Positions 13,872 through 26,400 of a stretch of DNA of 64,000 nt are shown in pieces (the stretch's first letter is position 1; every line of letters begins with the position of its first letter). The translations under genes and the position numbers were made by a program. The stretch covers positions 3,988,001 to 4,052,000 of the forward strand of contig JAGUCH010000006.1 of assembly GCA_019096065.1 (NCBI GenBank), written 5' to 3'. Source of the DNA: Paracyclopina nana (lineage: Eukaryota > Arthropoda > Copepoda > Cyclopoida > Cyclopettidae). A model generated the notes under the pieces. That model was given only the letters and a program-made list of their open reading frames with translations. It ran no database searches and was not told the origin of the DNA.

Positions 13872-13919
13872 ATGACCGGATCGGACACGAGCGAGGATCA
13901 TGACATTCACTTCACTTAG
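13872..13919 (+). promoter_or_regulatory. Upstream ORF overlapping the GMC start codon
   Basis: The exon opens after a good 3' splice site (tattccag, ending 13870) with an ATG at 13872 that reads 15 codons and stops at 13917-13919. It therefore overlaps the main ATG at 13900 in another frame. Ribosomes that use it would pass the main start, so it could lower GMC translation unless scanning is leaky. The main start is preferred because its frame begins the conserved protein. Confidence 0.6.
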
Positions 13920-16089
13920 TCTTGCCGGATTAGGCCCATCCGCCATTGTGGCAACCGGGGCTTGGTTTTTCCCTTGGCTAATTGCAGCCATCGCATATTA
14001 CCATTATGCTAGTGTCGATCCGGAAAGGCGGCCAGTGGACCAGAAAGACTTGTATAGTGAATACGATTTCATAGTCATCGGTGCTGGATCAGCCGGTGCT
14101 GTGGTGGCAAATCGCCTGTCTGAAGAGCCCAGATGGAAGGTGCTACTCTTAGAGGCTGGTGGGGACGAGACGGAAATTTCCGACGTCCCTGCCCTCGCCG
14201 CATATTTGCAATTGGGGAGAATGGACTGGAAATACAAGGCTGAGCCTCAACCCGGACGAGCGTGCCTAGGACACGTTGACCAGCGGTACGTAATGGCGTG
14301 ATGACATTCCGACTCGTAATGATGCGTTTCAATACTTCCTCATCAATTATAATGTAGTTACCTATATCATACTCTGCTTTTTTTTGGCAGGTGCAATTTT
14401 CCTAGAGGAAAAGTCCTCGGAGGTTCGTCAGTGCTCAACTACATGCTGTACGTAAGAGGCAATAAAAAAGATTACGACCATTGGGAAGCTGCCGGCAACC
14501 CTGGATGGGGCTACGACACTGTATTGCACTACTTCAAGAAGTCCGAAGATAACCGAAATCCCTACCTCGCTGCGACTCCCTACCATGGAACCGGAGGATA
14601 CCTGACAGTACAAGAAGCCCCATGGAGAACCCCATTGGCCACAGCCTTCGTTGAGGCCGGAGTGGAAATGGGTTACGAGAACCGAGACGGCAACGGAGAG
14701 ACGCAAACGGGTTTCATGATTCCGCAGGGAACAATTAGGAGAGGATCCAGATGCAGTACAGCTAAGGCCTTTCTGAGGCCAATCCGGCATAGGAAAAATT
14801 TGCATATAGCAATGCATGCGTACGTCACCAAAATTCTCATTGATCCAGTCTCGAAAATTGCTTACGGTGTGCAGTTCAAGAGAAACGGTACGACCACCTT
14901 TGTTTTATTTTGAACACTCAGTCATGCAATTTTGTCAATAGGGAAATATTGGACCATCAAAGCTCGCAAAGAAGTCATTCTATCCGCTGGAGCTTTCAAC
15001 TCAGTCCAAGTGCTACTGCTTTCCGGAGTTGGACCTAAATGGCACTTGGACCAGTTGGGAATCCCCGTCATAGCCGACCTCCCTGTGGGTGAAAACCTCC
15101 AGGATCACTATGGCACGGGAGCCCTTTCTTTTACAGTGGACAAACCAGTCACCCTTGTGCAGTCAAGATATGAAAATATTCCTTCAGTATTGAAATACGC
15201 AATGTTTGGCTCCGGTCCTCTGACCGTGCTAGGTGGGGTTGAGGGCTTGGCCTGGATCCCTACCAAATTCGAGAATCGGAAGAAGGACTGGCCAGACATT
15301 GAGTTCCATTTCGTCTCCGGAAGCCTGGGTTCGGACGGCGGCAGGCAAGTTCGTAAGGTGCACGCCATCAGCGACACCATGTGGCAAATGTTCCGGCCTT
15401 TGGCCTTCAAGGACGCTTGGAGTGTCATTCCTATGCTCATGAGACCCTACAGCAAGGGCAACGTTCGCCTGCGTTCAGCAAACCCTTTTGACAAACCCAT
15501 ATTTAATGCTGGCTACTTTACCGATCATCGTGACATTGAAATCCTCGTAGAAGCAGTGAAATTCGCCCTAGCTCTGGCTGAAACTCAAACGTTCAAGAAG
15601 TACGGAACCAAATTCTGGGACAAGGTCCCTATGCCAGGTTGTGAGCACACCGAGCTTTGGACTGACGAGTACTGGGCGTGCATGATTAGGTAAGAGATCA
15701 AATTATCGCCTTCCGGAATCGCACTAAGGATGAACTTTTTTGGCAGGCAATACACCACAACTATTTATCATTACTCCGGAACCGCAAAGATGGGCCCTCC
15801 AACGGACGAAGAGGCGGTTGTCAATCACGAGCTCAAAGTCTACGGCATTCGAGGCCTCCGCGTGATTGATGCCAGCATTATGCCCAACATTGTCAGCGGT
15901 AATACTAATGCGCCAACGATCATGATTGGCGAGAAAGGGGCCGACTTAATCAAGTCCTATTGGTATGGCTACTCAAAGAGGAAGCGAAGATCGGCCTCCT
16001 CCCTTCTGGACTGGCCAGAGAAAATTGCAAATTGCAGCTCCACGGGTCCCTCGAATCATGAAAATTTGGACGCATTACCAAAAAGTTAA
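13900..16089 (+). CDS. GMC oxidoreductase, glucose dehydrogenase (FAD, quinone)-like
   Basis: Four exons: 13900-14285, 14391-14887, 14942-15689 and 15747-16089, giving 657 aa. The N-terminus carries a hydrophobic stretch at about residues 8-33 (signal peptide or anchor), followed by [16 protein letters not shown] at about 55-70 with the GxGxxG dinucleotide fold that binds FAD, and an acidic LLLEAGG at about 82-88. Exon 2 opens with the GMC signature ([20 protein letters not shown]). The C-terminal domain has the catalytic pair typical of the family: His552 in [12 protein letters not shown] and Asn598 in [19 protein letters not shown]. Length and order match insect glucose-dehydrogenase-like GMC proteins, which oxidise sugars or other alcohols outside the cell or in secretory compartments; the substrate cannot be told from sequence. 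The last ~45 residues (basic, Ser-rich) look clade-specific. It converges with the secreted-peptide gene, 261 bp apart. Confidence 0.93.
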
Positions 16090-16318
16090 CAACACGATTT
16101 GCTCAACCACGAAAATCATTCATCCTATGTGGCATTTTTGTCTCCAGCTACTCAAAACTACCATGTTACATTCAAGTGCGTGCCATAGAGACAACAATAA
16201 TAATGCTATCAAACTTGCGTGAATGTGATAAATTTGACTTGAAAGAGTCTTGATATTTCCCGACTTTTTTAATTATTTTAGTTTTCAACAATCATGTGAG
16301 ATCTACATCAAACTGTAA

Positions 16319-16324
16319 AATAAA
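16319..16324 (+). terminator. Candidate polyadenylation signal AATAAA for the GMC gene
   Basis: AATAAA about 230 bp after the GMC stop, only 27 bp from the stop codon of the convergent minus-strand gene. The two 3' UTRs therefore probably overlap. Confidence 0.5.
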
Positions 16325-16350
16325 ATAATAATGATGCCTTACGACTTAAG

Positions 16351-17283
16351 TTAGTATCGTCTCCTCTTCTGGGCCAAAAGCTTCAACCTGCTCTTCAGAA
16401 GGTCGGAAGAGCTAGGGCGATCGGAAGAAGATGACCTGCTGCTGGTCGAGGAAGAAGAGCTTGAGGTAACGCTGGATGACACGCTGGTGCCAGTGATGAT
16501 TCCAACCCTGGTTTTGCCTCTGAGGTCGGTGATCTTCACGCTGCTGGGCTTGTCAGTCACTGGAGATGGCGTGGCTGCATAAATGCTGGTCCTAACCCTT
16601 CTTAAAAGGTTGCTCCTAATGGGTGTAACCGAGACTGGAGGGGATATGATGCTCCTTTTCTCTTGCGTTGTGGCACCGCCAGCACTCAAGCGAGTTGACT
16701 TTGGGTCTATTTCTAATTGAACTGGCTTTGCCACGGCAACCTTCTTGTTGTCCCTTTCCGCTTTTTCGTCCTTAAGGATCTGATTACAATCACAATCTCC
16801 TTGCTCGCATTTGGTCAGGACAATCTGACCTGTGTCTCCCAACTGACCAGGACGGTTTTCATTTCCGGCAAGTTGCTGCATGCAACGCTCCCATCTGCAA
16901 GCAAAGTACATGATGAGTCAGCAAAATGCATGAAGAAAAAAATGTGCACAAGAAGAAGACTCCATCAGAAGCCAGCTAATTTTGGTGGTCCTAGAGTGGT
17001 AACTCTTCAGTCAAGATGATCTTTTTTGTCCATGCTCCTTAATTGGATTTGTATAATGAAGAAGGCACATTGACCATAAAGAAAGATCATTATAGTGTCC
17101 CTCTTCATCACATGATGAGCAACTGTACAGCGCAGGACTAACAAGGTAAATATTGAGTCCAATATTATCTGGTACTTACCGAAAACACTTGAATCCACAG
17201 TTGGGCTTGTTGTTCGCACCGCTTGAAGAGCCAATGACCAAGAAGAGGCCGAAGAAGAGTGAAAAAGCTTTTGCCACCTTCAT
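16351..17283 (-). CDS. Secreted six-cysteine protein with Ser/Arg-rich tail; family not recognised
   Basis: Two exons on the minus strand: 17283-17180 and 16894-16351, separated by a 285-bp intron (gtaagt donor, tgcag acceptor), giving 215 aa. The start is MKVAKAFSLFFGLFLVIGSS, a classic signal peptide with cleavage likely near residues 22-23. The mature N-terminal part has six cysteines (C29, C33, C39, C64, C69, C71), consistent with three disulphides. The remaining ~145 residues are low complexity: basic patches, a run of Ser/Thr at about 170-190, and a basic end (QKRRRY). I do not recognise the family. Secretion is strongly suggested; cuticular, venom or haemolymph roles cannot be separated. 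A TATA box and initiator lie just upstream, which suits a strongly expressed, tissue-specific gene. Confidence 0.8.
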
Positions 17284-17307
17284 CACTGATATCCTTGAAC
17301 TAAACTC

Positions 17308-17338
17308 ACAATGAATCGGGCAACTCGCACCTTTTATA
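17308..17338 (-). promoter_or_regulatory. TATA box and initiator of the secreted-protein gene
   Basis: On the minus strand TATAAAAG spans 17337-17330 or adjacent bases, and a TTCATTG initiator-like motif is centred near 17312, about 26 nt downstream. The predicted 5' UTR is only about 30 nt before the ATG at 17283. The TATA-to-initiator spacing is the usual one. Confidence 0.7.
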
Positions 17339-20300
17339 GACTGTAGTACTCACGTGAGATGCCATGACGGGAGCGCATTCTATGACGACGCAAACGTTGT
17401 TTTTTGCAGCAACTTTGAGCCATTGATGAGATCCATGAAACAATCGCAAGTTAAACTTGGGTCACGGTCTGTCTAAAAGATGTCGCTTCCACGATTTTGC
17501 GCAAACTGCCACATAAAGCAAATATTGAATGGAGGCTTAAACGAAGAATAATATGGCAGAAACTGCCCCCTTGCAATTTGGCGACTTTTTTCTTGCGAGT
17601 TTACGACCGTGAGTTCTCGCTGATTTTTCGCTGGTTAACTCGATTAACAACAATAACAATATGATACCGATTGTAGAAATCTGGGGCTCTTTTCATTGCA
17701 AAGTTTTATGCAAATCACTAGAAATCTCCAAAATATGGTTTAATCAGCTTTTTAACCATTTCAAGATGAGAGTACATAAAATTATAAATTATTACTGTGG
17801 TTAAAATATAAGCTATTGCTGATGAATTGAGTCATTCGCGTTTATTAGTTTTCGCTCGAGTTTAAATTCGATTTGATTTTGTCATTTTTCGAATTTCTTG
17901 TTTCAACGTGCTTTTCCTGAGTCATCTCAGTACAAATTCCGAAATTATGGCGAGTGAGTGAGTGTTGACTGGAAAAAGTGGCCTGGTTGTTCGGCATGGA
18001 AAATTATTGGGCATTACGAAGGAAACGGCGCACATCAATTACAGCGAGGCCGTTCTAACTTCCTATAATCAAGGTTTGGAAACAATAACCGTGTGGAGCC
18101 TCGGGAATTCCATATTGGCAACAACGCGGAGCCGTCTACAACTCCTAAATCCTTGTGGAGCAGGATAGGAAAGCAGAGGTACTTTTTATCAAATTATTTC
18201 TCTATCAAGAAACTCTTACAATGCTCACCTGTGGAAACATCGATGAAAACTCGGTATTGAGTTCCGAGAGTCCCTTTGGGTCCCTTAATTTACCGTCTAA
18301 GGCTAAAATTGACTGCGGACAGTTTCAATCGACACTAGGATGTTCCTTAAAATTACAAGGAAGGAAGGAAGCGTTTTTTCTTCAGCAATTCCCTAAGAGC
18401 CGTCGTTAATCTTAAGGCAAAAAGGCACGTGTTCTGTAACAGTCATTAAATATTGAACATTTTCCAAGCTAGCCCAGAGTGAAGGAACTATTTTTCAAGG
18501 CTTTTTCGTAATCTTTTTGCGGCATATTGAATTTTTGTCGCACGACTTCTTGCATGATGGGTGCAAAGTTTACCTTAACGAAATGGCAATAACAATGGCA
18601 TATAGGAAACGCGTTTAAGCGAGAATAATTTTAAATGCCACGGAGTTTTGTTGCATTTTTGAAACGAGGACGCAGCAGATTTTCTTAGTGAACATGAGCA
18701 CAAATTCAGCGCACAGAAATCACATTTTCCATGAGCATCTAGTGGCTGGTATTCACTTAAAAGCCCTGAACCACAAAGAAGCTCAAGGCCTTTTTTCTGT
18801 TGGCCCGAGTATATGCTTGATCTTGAACCCTATCATGAAAAGAAATCAGTGTTTCTCCTTGATGAACTTCAATTGCCATTCAAGGCTAAATTTTACCGAG
18901 TTCGTGAGTGTTTGGCAACTGATGCAATCCTACTTCAAGCTGGCTTTGCCTTCTGTTAGTGCGGAGTCGATTCTGATTTGAGAGAAGTACGCATTTGGGT
19001 TGTTGTTTATTTTCCTTCTTGACAAAGTATATTGAGACTTCGGGAATCAAATAACCATTTATAGTTGAAGTACCTGAATGTGTTCCTATATATGAGTTTG
19101 TATATATTGGGTTGTATGTGGTGGAAATTACAGGCATAACTCAACATCAACAATCGCATAGTAGCTGCAGTAGTAATACGAGTAATAAGTCCAATAGGTT
19201 TATATTTAGAGTGGGGCAATATAATGGCCTTACTGGCGGCGAAGGAGGCAGCAGTAACAATTTTGCCTACATTTCGTCGACGTCTTCGTAGTTTTCTCTA
19301 GTAGGTTGTCGTAATTTTGGGAGACCAAGTGATGATAATGATTTTTGATATTATGTATATAGGTAATATTGGTAGTATTATCTCAAAGTTGTTGTGTTGT
19401 CGTGAAGAGCATAAGTATAGAAGTAGTGATTGCTTAGAACAATGGAATAGATTTAGTAGTAGAAGTAATTTTTGGTAGTAGTTGTAAAGGTGTTGTTGGT
19501 AGGTTTTTCTTTCACTCTCTCACGCTCTTGTTTTCCGTTTGAAGTATAAACACACTCTTAATACAAATCAACAGCAAGGCTCAAAAACACCTTGTTATTA
19601 ATTTCACGGGCACTCTGCTTTCTTTTTCTTTCGTTCTCTCTCTTATTTTAGCAGCTTGTAAAGGCTACTTGTTTCGACGTTTTTGTCCATTGTAGGTGAC
19701 TCTTCAATCGCTTTCCAACATCCTCGACTTCCAGGGACAGACTTTCCCCTCTAGTTGTTGTAGTTTTGTGGGTTTTCTTTTTAAAGTGTTTTTTCCATCT
19801 CTTCTCAAGTTTGAAGTATAGTGGCAGCTGTTGATGAGTTTGGTTTAGGTTTTGCACTTTGATGATGGTGGTGGTTAGGAGGAGGTGAAGGAAGAGAGTC
19901 TATGGGAGTTGAAGAAAACTGCATAAGAAGTTCACACACCGTTTAAGTAGTAGATTCTCTATTGAGGGGTGATGTGGTAAAAAACTCATATCAAGAATTT
20001 CATATGCAGACTTTGGTCTGGCCTGAACAGTTTAACTTTTTTCTTCTGCGTGTCTTCTTGTTGTGAGTACTCAATTTTGGTTTGTAGCACCCATTCCATT
20101 GTCAACAGTCATGGTAGTAGTATCGTAAATTAGAGGATCGGCGTGAACGTGGCGAGAGGAAAAAGCTTGGAAGAAATCTTGACCAGAGAATGAGAATGGT
20201 GGTCCCAACAGTAGTGTAGGTAGAGTAGTAGTAAGTAGTATAAGCTTGAGTTTAGTTGTAGTGTGTAGCAAAGTGGCAGCAGCGACTACAAAATTCAATC

Positions 20301-20410
20301 CATTTCTTCTTCGGTGACAACGGGCAGCGATCGAGAAGTCGTAATAATAGCATGGTTATATAACAATTGTAACAATCAATTCTGTGAGTTAGTTGTAGCA
20401 AACACTTTCG
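17339..20410. other. Intergenic / probable long 3' UTR of the Gfrl-like gene
   Basis: No recognisable gene. From about 19150 to 20400 the sequence has many short GTA/GTAGT runs on the plus strand, unlike the flanking DNA, and follows directly from the minus-strand stop codon at 20411, so it could be a long 3' UTR. The minus-strand AATAAA at 19011-19006 is a possible end signal. 17340-19000 shows nothing I can identify. Confidence 0.35.
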
Positions 20411-23400
20411 TCACAATAACTGCCAAGTCCGAATTTGGTGCGATGTCAAAGACGCAGTGACTAAGTGTATGAGGAGCACATTGAACACAAGAAACAGGGC
20501 CTGGATTCCAGAGATTGCCCAGGCTCCCGAGGGCGGCAGATGGGGCACGTCAGCCTCTGCAGCGGCAACTTTTATCATCGAAAGGATCACATGACTGCGC
20601 ATATCCGCGTCGTTGGTGTTGATTTTACGACTGATCGACTCGAGGGCTTCAAAACACTCATCCTGCAAGAGCAACAACATCAACTATAGCATCGTAAAAG
20701 GTAAGCACAAACCCTTTTTCTTTTCCCCACTCCCGCAGTCAATCAAAGCTTTATGCCCAAGGCTGTCACACAGATGCTCTGAGGATGCCTTTTGTTTGTT
20801 GCTACCTTATCATTATCATCGTGATTCTTATTATTTATATGTAGGGGTACTTGCCTTTTCACGGTTGAGTAGTTCTGCAGTCAGATTGCCCTTTTCACGA
20901 TTCTCCTCGAACTCGTCCATCACAGCTTGTAGTACTATATTTTCGTTAGAATGCTTTTGCAGCAATATTCTACACTCGCTCTGTAATTTCAAGAAGAAGA
21001 CAACAATTGAAATGGCAGTTATGCAGCAGTACTTTTCAAGCCTCATGTTTTCCACCAGGCAGCAGGAGCAGACAAGAGGTGCAGTTTCTCGGCTCACTCC
21101 TTGCTCACAATATACATTACGCACAGTGCTGCAGTTGCCAGTAGGTTTCTAGCTTGAGAAACTGGTTCAATTACAGGACTGCTGCCTACAAGCTGTTGAG
21201 CTCACAATGCAGCTTTTAATTTAGATGTGTGTATTCTAGTCATTCATGGGAAGAAGTCTTCAACTGCACCATTCTCAAGGCCGCGCACGCCTTGTAGCTC
21301 GAGAATAAATTCTAAATGGCAACGTTTCTGAGATAATAGGCCTGCCTACCTTATTGCTGTTGACGTTGTGGTATGACACGAGTCCCTGGATGGCACCTAT
21401 TGCCTCAAGGGCTCCTTGATTGGTCACCTTTTTGAGCAGAGACTCGTCCTTTTGGCTATACCCTAGGAAGAGGTAGACGCCTTGTTGCAAAGACAGCTCG
21501 ACATCTGCATGTAGAAGATTAGGTTAGAATTGTATGGGGTTAAGCCCCAATTACTTAAGAGAAGCTCACCTTTGGGAGGTTTTGAGCAAACAAATGAGCC
21601 TGAGTAGCACAGACATTGGCCACGGTAAGCTTGGTAGAACGGCGAAGCGTGGCTGTAGAAGGCTACACCTGTATTGCAAGCATCTCTCTCAATGCATTCA
21701 AGGACCTTGCATGACAAAACTTCACCAAGATTACACTCGCAAAGCTCAGAGCATTCAGGATCATCGTGTTTATACAACTGCAACAGAAAGGCGCTGTAAT
21801 AATGCAAGTATTGCCCACTAGCTTACACCAAATTGGCTTACCCTCTTTTTGTAGCCTTCGCGTATGTACTTCACCGGCTGTCCAGGTCTCTCCAGTAGAC
21901 AAAATTCTGAAAGTAGATGTAAGTTTTAGATGGGCTTCATTTCTACTTGTGACTGATTTTATCGGTCTTCCAATTTAGCTGACTTACTTGGCGGCAGTGT
22001 TGTTGTTGTAGTGGTGGTAGTTGTCGAGATTGTCGTTGTCCTCGCTGTGCTACCCCTGGAATAAGGCTTCCAAGGGTTTGAAGGGTATATTGGAGGTAAG
22101 GTTGGCGACATTGGCGTAGGAGGATTCGTGGCGAAATTCCAATTTTGTGTTGTCGGCCATCGATTGGGATTATTCGGCCACGGCCTCGTTGGAACTGGAG
22201 GAGGCCTGGTTCTTATGGGAGGCTCTGTGTACACTGGGGTGTACCCGTACCACCCACCCCCGTTTCCACCAGAAGCGGAACTCGCTTCGCTGCTCCTCTG
22301 GGATGCTGTTGACGAAGTTCCCTCATCAGGTGGCATGAGATTGCCTCTGATTCGATGATAGTCCTTTTGGGCTTCAACTGAAATTAATTGGCCATTTGAT
22401 TAAGCCCCCAGAGTAGACAGACTCCGACAACGGTGGCACGTGTTGCTGCTACACCTACCTACGCAAGGGTTGACCCACAACGACCGATGCCAGCCTATGC
22501 AGTCATAAAGCTCTCTGAAGTCGGCAGCAGTGCCTTCACAGCCACAATTTGTCCTCAGTTCCGTGCCGAGGATATCTATCATGCCTTTGCGACAAGAGTC
22601 TGGAGGCCCCGCGCAAGTCATGGTTTTGGCGTCTACCGAGCAGACCTGGTTGTACTTCTCTAACCGGTCCTGACAATCGGGATCACTGTTGCAGGCGCGA
22701 GCAATCGTATGGCAAGCCACTTGTTTACTGGCTCCGCCAACGTCATACCCTGCGCCCTCAGGTTGTTGTGCGCATACAGGATGTAGTAATGATTGTGCTC
22801 GCAAACATTGCTCGTCGGGACTGGGCGTGTTCCTGCAATCAGATGTACACCGTGTATGAACTTAGGGAGATGACAAGGCTTGAATCACAAGCTAGGAGAA
22901 AGCCGTTGTTACTCGTGTGAGCAGACTGCAGTATATCGTAGCTTTTTAAGATATTGCGCGAGCTTGTAGAAGGATTCTTATTGGTCATAAGCGCAATTTG
23001 TTGTGTCCTGTGTAGCCAGCAACACACACTTCATGCTCACTCTTACTACATAGCAATGAGTGATGCACGTGGATTAATGGAGTTTTTCGGCTCGAAAGCC
23101 CATTAAGCACTCGCACACAGCGCAGCAGCTGCCTTATTTGTTAGTATCAATTACTCCACTCGAGCCATGCTCTTGTCTTCGAGAGCTCACAACTTACTGA
23201 ATAGCCGGCACTAGCAGGAAGGTTTCCCGCAAAACTGAAGATACTACGCTCTCGTACGGCTGTCTATCGAGGCAAAATATTACTGCCATATTGATTGGCC
23301 AATTATTCAATACTTACTTGCACAAGCAAAAGGCTATATCCAAGCTATGTCTCTCTGGTATGTTCCTGTAGAATTCTCTAATGGCTCTCATGCACTTATA

Positions 23401-26400
23401 TCTATCACAGGTGATTGGATCGCACATCTTCTTGACTTGGTCGAGATACCGTGTGCAGGCGGTGTCACGTTCACACTCATGCAAGGCCAGATGACAAGTA
23501 CTCTTCAGTTCAATGTCTTTATCCACTCGTGGGCCTAAGTCAAGAATATAATGTCAGTCGATGAAACAATGTACTTTCTTGGCGGCCTACTACACTTTCG
23601 GGCCGTTCAAGTAGATACAACTCTGAGAAGAGATGTGCTCGGTTTAATGCAAGTACAGTGCCTAAATGCTCGGCTACAGTATTGGCAATTTCACCCCAAA
23701 GATTGCGGTCTTTTTTTGTCCTTGCAAAAGTGTTGACATTTACTCTCATTCTTTTGCTTAAAGGGCCACAAATGAGTTGCGTGTGTTTGAAGAGAAAGCA
23801 TTGCTGTAAGAAGTCTTATGGTGGCACGTAATGTAATACTTTTAAACTTGGTGAGCATGAAATGTAACTTCCTTGTTGCATTGTTCTCAAAATGCAAAAA
23901 TACTTGAGCATAACGTCCTCAAGGATTTTATATAATTCATGTTGTTGTGGCACTCAAGCCTCTTCAGTAAGGGCCTGTTCACCTGCATATTATGGCTAAT
24001 ATTGTGGTGAAATATCGAAGAGAAATACTGAGAAATTTTTATATTGGTGTAGGATGGCTTTGGTACCAATATACCGATTCCTAAGTCAAAGTCTGAAAAA
24101 TGATTATACAAATACCGGATATTTGCTAATATCAGCATAATATCGCACGCTATTTTGTTGATAATATTGCAGGTGAACAGGGCCTAAGTTACTTAAGGTG
24201 TCTATTTCACACTATCCTTGGCCTGCCGATTATTCAGCTTGAGGCTTACTTCAAGCTGAATTCCTGGCAGTCATCGTGGGTGCAAATAGCGACGACTTTT
24301 TATAGCGAAGTCATTCGAAATATTGTTGGTGGCGAGCATATTTGCAACGATATCTGCCTTTGTTGGTGTTAGGCTTAGTATATTCATATTGCTGGTTTTT
24401 TGGTGTGCAGCTTTTTTTCTTTGACATACCATAACTGGTCTGATCGTAGACCTGAGTAGCAACGGACTGTTCCACAGAAAATTGGCTGTCGGTGCGCAAA
24501 TAGACGCCCACTGTGGGGGTCACCTCGGCAGCTGGGGTGGGTCGCGGGGGTTTAGGCTGGGGCTTTCGCCCTTCTGCCGCCCCGTCAGAAACCCCAAAGA
24601 GATTGCCGTCATATGGCTTTTGGCCAGGCCGATTTGAGTAAAGGGTGACATTGTACCAAAAGTGCCAAAAGCGGGCAGCTGTCTGTTTATTGTCAGAATA
24701 CAAGGTGCTGGAAAGGGCGAAAAATCGTGCATCTGCAAAGTAGAGAGAGAGAGAAAAGTCGAATTTGCTGTAGTTCGCATATCAAAATAGCATCACATCT
24801 CAATTGGGAAAAGCTTGCCTCAAGCTTTCATTAATGCCAAATCATATCTAGATGGCGCTGCACTCGTACACAGAGGGCACTTCAGGTCAAAATGACGTCA
24901 TAATTTGGGCGCGAATAAAAGCGGGTGCGTGATTTCATCAACGCGGGCCGGCGTTTCAACCTCGCACATTGTGTGCGTTAACGGATGACAGATTCCGCAA
25001 TGGGCCGTTTGATTCCGAAAAAAGCCCACAAACAGAGTTATTTAAGAATGCAACTAGCGCCATCTGAACCGACTTAGTAGCATTTATCTAAGCTCAAGAC
25101 AAGCTTTTCGCAATTGTGCAAAAGTGGTAACATTTTCTGGTAAAATAATTGGCTCATAGCTCTGCTGAAAGTGTGGCTTTCGTCTACCTAGTCATTACTA
25201 GAAACATTTGTCGATTCTTTTTACCTGTCAGTTTCAGGGGTGACATACCGCACTAATTGTAAGAACTAATTTTCTTAAAATTGTAACTTATCTTATGAAA
25301 CTTGTAAGTGAATTAGAGTTGAAAAGGTTATTCTGGATATCTGACTGGTCCTACTTTTTGGTTAAAACTCCTATCCATGAGAATCTTCTGTAGCATTTGT
25401 TTTTTAGTGCAAATTGGGTCATTCTGTGTCCATTCTTTATGTTGGTTGCTGTCCTTGAAAGTAGTTGCTCTGCCACTTCTTTACTTAAAGAAAGTGGGAC
25501 TGGCAGGGATTTTCAATCCTTGTTTGCTATCTTACTCCTCGTTGTATGGAGGGTAACCTACTAGACAGACACTGCTTTCATGCTGGCCAGGTTTTCTAGA
25601 TCCTTGTTTACATTTCGTGTGTTGTCCCAGTGCCATCTACTTCTACTATAGAGCTGAGTATTAGAGCTGAACTTGGGCATCAACTTGAAGCTGGCTCAAC
25701 AAAGGACTATTTTAATATGCCAGATATATCTCCTTCGAAAATTTGGTCTACATCTGCAGCATATCGTTGTACGATCGTAACAGATGGTAGTGACTTTTAC
25801 TTTCTGGCCTGGGTTTTGACCATAATGGCATTAGAATTACCCAACCTTAGAATAGGAGTATAGTTATGTGGATGGGCTAATGGGCGAGTAAAAAATGCTT
25901 TCTATTTTTCTCTTTGCCTTATAATGCTACTTTGCTAGTTACTTTAAAGAGAGGAAATGAATAAGGGGAGAAAGTATTGCTGCTCGTGTCTGCTTAGGGA
26001 GAAATGAGAACTGGTGCCTTTGGCCTCGACACACGGAAATGCTCCCAGATTCAAGAGATGGCTTTCAATTTGCGGCGCCATACTCTTGTGGCAGATGCTG
26101 AGCCTAATCGGCCACTTAATTCTACAGGAGTTACCGTTTGTCCTTCTTTGCATTAGTTGGGCGAAAAGAAGACATTTGCGAGAGTCAAGCGAGCAAATTA
26201 AAAAGACTTTCTCTCCGTGCATGGTGGTGGCCCCTTTGTGAAAGAATTAGATTGGCCAATGTTCCATGAGTAAAACAAGTCTAGCACTCGAAGCATAAGT
26301 TATAAAAACACAACAAACGTTTCAACAGACTGTCATCATCGTAGGACGTCTTTGTTTGAAAGCAGCATTCTTACCGATGCAAGGATTCCCATTGACGGCT

